Source: JBOGUF01 sp050696075
Lineage (GTDB): Bacteria; Chloroflexota; Chloroflexia; Thermomicrobiales; UBA6265
Direction: 5' to 3'
DNA: 15,747 bases
NCBI GenBank assembly: GCA_050696075.1
Contig: JBOGUF010000147.1
Coordinates: forward strand, 1-15,747
Position 1 is the first letter of the stretch; each line of letters starts with the position of its first letter. The notes below the pieces were generated by a model, which did not search any database, was not told where the DNA came from, and worked only from the letters and a program-made list of their open reading frames with translations. The position numbers were made by a program, and so were the translations under genes. Shown piece by piece: positions 13,764-15,747 of the stretch.

Positions 13764-14171
13764 ATGCCGATGCAGGCGAAGGGCGAGTTCACCATGCAGA
13801 CGTGGGACGAGCAGCCGTACGAGGAGTTCGAAGGCGGGGGCAAGTTGACGCGCGCTCACGTGACCAACGCGTTTCGGGGAGACATTGAGGGTCGGTCGAC
13901 GCTGGAATCGTTATTGGCCTACCGCGACGACGACTATGCCTGTTTTGTCGGTATCGAGCGGGTCACCGGCCGCGTCGGAGAACGGTCGGGCAGTTTCGTG
14001 CTGCAACACCGTGGGACGTGGGACGATGGTGTGGTCACGGCAGCGTGGTTCGTGGTGATGGGAAAGGCGACGGGCGAATTGAGTGGATTGCGCGGTGAGG
14101 GCGGCTACCTGTGGGACGGCAGTCATGATCGGCACACGACGCCGTTTACGCTTGAGTACGACGTCGAGTGA
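13764..14171 (+). CDS. DUF3224 domain protein
   Basis: Protein of 135 residues covering a whole DUF3224 domain: KGEFTMQTWDEQPYEE at the start, KLTRAHVTNAFRGDIEGRS (about 28-46), FVGIERVTGRVGERSGSFVLQH (about 59-80) and GELSGLRGEGGY (about 103-114). It is a small cytoplasmic beta-barrel-like protein without signal or membrane segment; function unknown in the family. A GGGAGG site (13749-13754) fixes the ATG. It is divergent from the WYL regulator, which probably controls it. Confidence 0.88.
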   Translation: MPMQAKGEFTMQTWDEQPYEEFEGGGKLTRAHVTNAFRGDIEGRSTLESLLAYRDDDYACFVGIERVTGRVGERSGSFVLQHRGTWDDGVVTAAWFVVMGKATGELSGLRGEGGYLWDGSHDRHTTPFTLEYDVE

Positions 14172-14195
14172 TGCGGAGGCTCGGTGTACGAAGGC

Positions 14196-14216
14196 GGGCG
14201 AGTCACCGAGTCGCCC
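14196..14216. repeat. Short palindromic element after DUF3224
   Basis: Arms GGGCGA (14196-14201) and TCGCCC (14211-14216) around a 9-nt loop, 25 bp after the DUF3224 stop. It may end transcription but has no T-tract. It resembles short repeats scattered between genes in GC-rich Chloroflexota, which cannot be confirmed from this window. Confidence 0.45.
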
Positions 14217-14290
14217 CTACATGACCGCGACCTCGGTTATGAGCGGCCGCGGTGTAGCGCGGGACACCAGGGACGTTCATGGATGCTATG

Positions 14291-14332
14291 GATGTCATGC
14301 ATGGCGTATTGAGACGGATGTCATCCATGGCG
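14291..14332. repeat. Direct repeat pair, 16 bp
   Basis: GATGTCATGCATGGCG (14291-14306) recurs as GATGTCATCCATGGCG (14317-14332), 26 bp start to start. The purpose is unknown; it could be paired regulator sites or a repeat remnant. Confidence 0.5.
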
Positions 14333-14351
14333 ATCGGGGACCATTGGCCTA

Positions 14352-14380
14352 TTGCCATAAGGTTATTCGCACGTTAAGAT
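14352..14380 (+). promoter_or_regulatory. Candidate promoter in the intergenic region
   Basis: TTGCCA (14352-14357) and TAAGAT (14375-14380) with exactly 17 nt between them, in a locally AT-richer stretch. The predicted start is near 14387, 6 nt before an ATG at 14393, which would make a nearly leaderless mRNA. Confidence 0.4.
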
Positions 14381-14392
14381 GTTCACGAGTTG

Positions 14393-14716
14393 ATGGGGCT
14401 GCCTCTGCTCATTGCGCCCACAATTGACGTAGCCCTTCGCGCGGCCGAGCCTCGGGCGCTTGTTGCCGGTCGCCTCGTGAAAGGATGTGCGTGCCGGATG
14501 TACGCCCAGCCGACGCATGATGGCTCCTCCCCGCAGCGTCCCAGCCGCGTCATTGCCGAAGCCCTCGTTGGGCGACACGGACCCACCCAAATCGTCGCCC
14601 GCGCCGCCGCGCTCGGGATCTCCCGGCAACTCACCCAGGTCATCGTTTGCGCCTGCACCTCGACCGCGATTGACGACGCTCATAACCAGAAGCGCAACGC
14701 GATCGCGGCACCGTAG
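14393..14716 (+). CDS. Possible small hypothetical protein (107 residues)
   Basis: Weakly supported. The frame begins MGLPLLIAPTIDVALRAAEP and contains VIAEALVGRHGPTQIVARA and ALGISRQLTQVIV, with alternating hydrophobic residues and GC-rich third positions. The other long frames here are Pro/Ser/Arg- or Gly/Asp-rich, as expected for non-coding frames. A promoter-like sequence ends 12 nt upstream and there is no ribosome-binding site, so a near-leaderless transcript would be needed. I do not recognise any family. It may instead be a decayed gene. Confidence 0.28.
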   Translation: MGLPLLIAPTIDVALRAAEPRALVAGRLVKGCACRMYAQPTHDGSSPQRPSRVIAEALVGRHGPTQIVARAAALGISRQLTQVIVCACTSTAIDDAHNQKRNAIAAP

Positions 14717-14802
14717 GGTACCGCGGCACCATGTGTCGCGGCGAGCGGTGTCGGGCCAGCTGGTCTTGACCAGGTGACGACCCGTGCCGGGCGGCATCGC
14801 CG

Positions 14803-14832
14803 TTGACGAAACTGGACCGTGAGTGCTATAAA
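14803..14832 (+). promoter_or_regulatory. Promoter of the rpsP operon (extended -10)
   Basis: TTGACG (14803-14808), an 18-nt spacer, then TGCTATAAA whose TATAAA (14827-14832) is preceded by the TGN of an extended -10. Each box matches 5 of 6 consensus bases. The predicted start, about 14839, lies at the foot of a strong hairpin. It fits a highly expressed ribosomal protein operon. Confidence 0.7.
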
Positions 14833-14838
14833 GCTGCG

Positions 14839-14859
14839 GGCCGTCACAGCGTGACGGCC
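14839..14859 (+). promoter_or_regulatory. Perfect 9-bp hairpin at the 5' end of the rpsP leader
   Basis: Arms GGCCGTCAC (14839-14847) and GTGACGGCC (14851-14859) around the loop AGC. It begins at the predicted transcription start, about 150 nt before rpsP. Without a T-tract it is not a terminator. It may stabilise the mRNA, bind a protein as a leader control element, or act as a DNA operator. Confidence 0.6.
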
Positions 14860-15011
14860 GCGTTAATGGTGTCTATTTCACGCGCTCGCACCTGAGTTCC
14901 AGACCGGACGACGTGACTCGCCGATCTCGGAGCGTTTATTCGCGAGCGCGACATGCATCGACCGTTCAAGGCGCCGCCGCGCACCGCGGAACAGAGAGGG
15001 AGCAACCACGC

Positions 15012-15296
15012 GTGATCAAGCTTCGCCTGCGCCGGATGGGCGCGAAGAAGCGGCCCAGCTACCGCATCGTCGTCGCCGATAGCCGCTCGCCCCGTGACGG
15101 ACGCTTCATCGAGACCGTTGGGAACTACGACCCGCTGACCGATCCGGCCACGGTCAAGATTAACGAGGAGCGGGCGCGGTACTGGCTCAGCGTCGGCGCC
15201 CAGCCGACCGATACGGTGCGCGGTCTGCTTACCCGCCAGGGTCTGATCGCCAAAGCGCCGGCGGCGGCCAACGACGAGCAGACCGCCAGCGCCTAA
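15012..15296 (+). CDS. rpsP: 30S ribosomal protein bS16
   Basis: Protein of 94 residues matching bS16 throughout: IKLRLRRMGAKKRPSYRIVV at the start, then DSRSPRDGRFIETVGNYDPL (about 23-42), and the WLSVGAQPTDTVRGLL segment (about 58-73). It is a component of the small ribosomal subunit needed for its assembly. The GTG at 15012 is chosen because the universal N-terminus begins there and GAGAGGGAG lies just upstream. The frame is open further 5', but that sequence is not conserved in character. It heads the usual rpsP-khpA-rimM order. Confidence 0.97.
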   Translation: MIKLRLRRMGAKKRPSYRIVVADSRSPRDGRFIETVGNYDPLTDPATVKINEERARYWLSVGAQPTDTVRGLLTRQGLIAKAPAAANDEQTASA

Positions 15297-15348
15297 GTGG
15301 GTCCGCGGCGGCAAATGCGCCGAGGCTCGCTTGTCTGAGCAACGGTCC

Positions 15349-15377
15349 CGGGGGCGGCCTGACGACGGTCGCCCCCG
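15349..15377 (+). promoter_or_regulatory. Hairpin between rpsP and khpA
   Basis: Arms CGGGGGCG (15349-15356) and CGCCCCCG (15370-15377) form an 8-bp perfect stem with a 13-nt loop. It lies in the 101-nt gap before khpA and is followed by a weak T-rich stretch (CCTGTTTCT). It could lower readthrough or set an RNA processing point, so that less khpA than rpsP is made. Confidence 0.45.
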
Positions 15378-15397
15378 ACCTGTTTCTGGAGGGATCG

Positions 15398-15655
15398 ATG
15401 GAGGAAGCGTCTCCGGCCGAGGCCCTGCGCGAATTGGTTCTCTACATGGCCACGAATCTGGTCGACGAGCCGGACGGCGTCACGGTCACCGCCGAGCAGC
15501 GTGGCACGGCCGTCCACCTCGACCTCCGCGTGCCCGAACCCGAGTTGGGCAAAGTCATCGGCCGGCAGGGTCGGATCGCCCGCGCGATGCGGACGGTCGT
15601 GATGGTTGCCGGTAGCCGGTATAATGTCCGTGCCAGCCTCGACATCGACGGATAA
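15398..15655 (+). CDS. khpA: KH-domain RNA-binding protein KhpA (YlqC family)
   Basis: Protein of 85 residues: a short N-terminal helix (ALRELVLYMATNLVDEPDGV), a beta strand pair, and the KH nucleic-acid-binding loop GKVIGRQGRIARAMR (about 51-65) with the GxxG motif. KhpA is a small cytoplasmic RNA-binding protein that pairs with KhpB (Jag) in several bacteria and is usually encoded between rpsP and rimM, as here. A GGAGGG site 5 nt before the ATG supports the start. Confidence 0.94.
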   Translation: MEEASPAEALRELVLYMATNLVDEPDGVTVTAEQRGTAVHLDLRVPEPELGKVIGRQGRIARAMRTVVMVAGSRYNVRASLDIDG

Positions 15656-15747
15656 CGCCCAGGACGGCGCGCGATCGGCGGAGGGACCGCCAGCGGCCGC
15701 GCGTGGACCGTCGCCTCGACGGCGCGGGCCGCGCCGGCCGCCGCGAC
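15624..15747 (+). CDS. Possible start of rimM (16S rRNA processing protein), cut by the window end
   Basis: An ATG at 15624 inside khpA opens a frame with no stop to the window edge. The 41 visible residues are low-complexity and basic (ending in RRRGPRRPPR), and no RimM core motif is reached. The assignment rests on the common rpsP-khpA-rimM order. The true start could lie elsewhere. Confidence 0.3.
   Translation, partial: MSVPASTSTDNAQDGARSAEGPPAAARGPSPRRRGPRRPPR

Larger units (their letters stand above)
14172..14391. other. Intergenic region with short repeats
   Basis: No gene seen. It holds an inverted repeat GGGCGA/TCGCCC (14196-14216) within a segment resembling short dispersed palindromic elements, and a 16-bp near-perfect direct repeat (14291-14306 and 14317-14332, one mismatch). 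Confidence 0.5.

Noticed and set aside
14363..14797. Minus-strand open frame in the rpsP upstream region
   Set aside because: Gly/Asp/Arg-rich, no ribosome-binding site, no motif; it runs opposite a frame with more protein-like character.
14172..14800. Structured RNA such as SRP RNA, RNase P RNA or tmRNA near rpsP
   Set aside because: I looked for their conserved blocks and found none.
1..15747. tRNA, rRNA, CRISPR array, transposase or integrase
   Set aside because: None seen: no cloverleaf-like segment, no regularly spaced repeats, and no recombinase or DDE-type protein in any frame.

Overview
The window is GC-rich, has compact overlapping genes, uses GTG starts often, and carries a protein related to F420-dependent and F420-biosynthetic enzymes. 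Together with the gene families present, this suggests a Chloroflexota genome, probably Thermomicrobia/Sphaerobacter-like. That placement is inference from gene content and style; no rRNA or other decisive marker is present.

Region 1 (1-4961, plus strand) is the most interesting part. A well-conserved FMN riboswitch (8-147), followed by an intrinsic-terminator-like hairpin (212-239), leads a tightly packed operon. The operon holds two Dpp/Opp-type ABC permeases, a family 5 solute-binding protein with a Tat-like signal, and a fusion protein. The fusion joins a PPOX/F420-type flavin-binding domain to a nitroreductase domain resembling the C-terminal half of FbiB. No ATPase gene is present. The layout suggests a flavin-repressed importer of a flavin, flavin precursor or deazaflavin, coupled to a flavoenzyme. 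This is not one of the riboflavin transporter families I know to be FMN-riboswitch controlled.

Region 2 (4972-8372, minus strand) carries a secreted vWA-domain protein and a three-gene cluster of two small membrane proteins and an SDR oxidoreductase.

Region 3 (8373-12519) has a minus-strand acyl-CoA synthetase whose stop codon overlaps the start of a hicA-hicB toxin-antitoxin pair. The pair is bracketed by two copies of the last ~31 bp of the synthetase gene. Divergent from it, a CoA-transferase-like subunit pair is read on the plus strand. Its candidate promoter carries a palindrome between the -35 and -10 boxes. The synthetase and CoA-transferase pair suggest catabolism of an acid through CoA thioesters.

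Region 4 (12537-14171) is a divergent pair: a WYL-type regulator and a DUF3224 protein, with a 19-bp palindrome between them. The regulator's C-terminal tail is encoded by an inverted-repeat element.

Region 5 (14172-15747) is a mostly non-coding stretch with repeats and a weakly supported small ORF. It is followed by the housekeeping operon rpsP-khpA and probably rimM, which runs off the window. A strong extended -10 promoter and a 9-bp perfect hairpin lie at the start of its leader.
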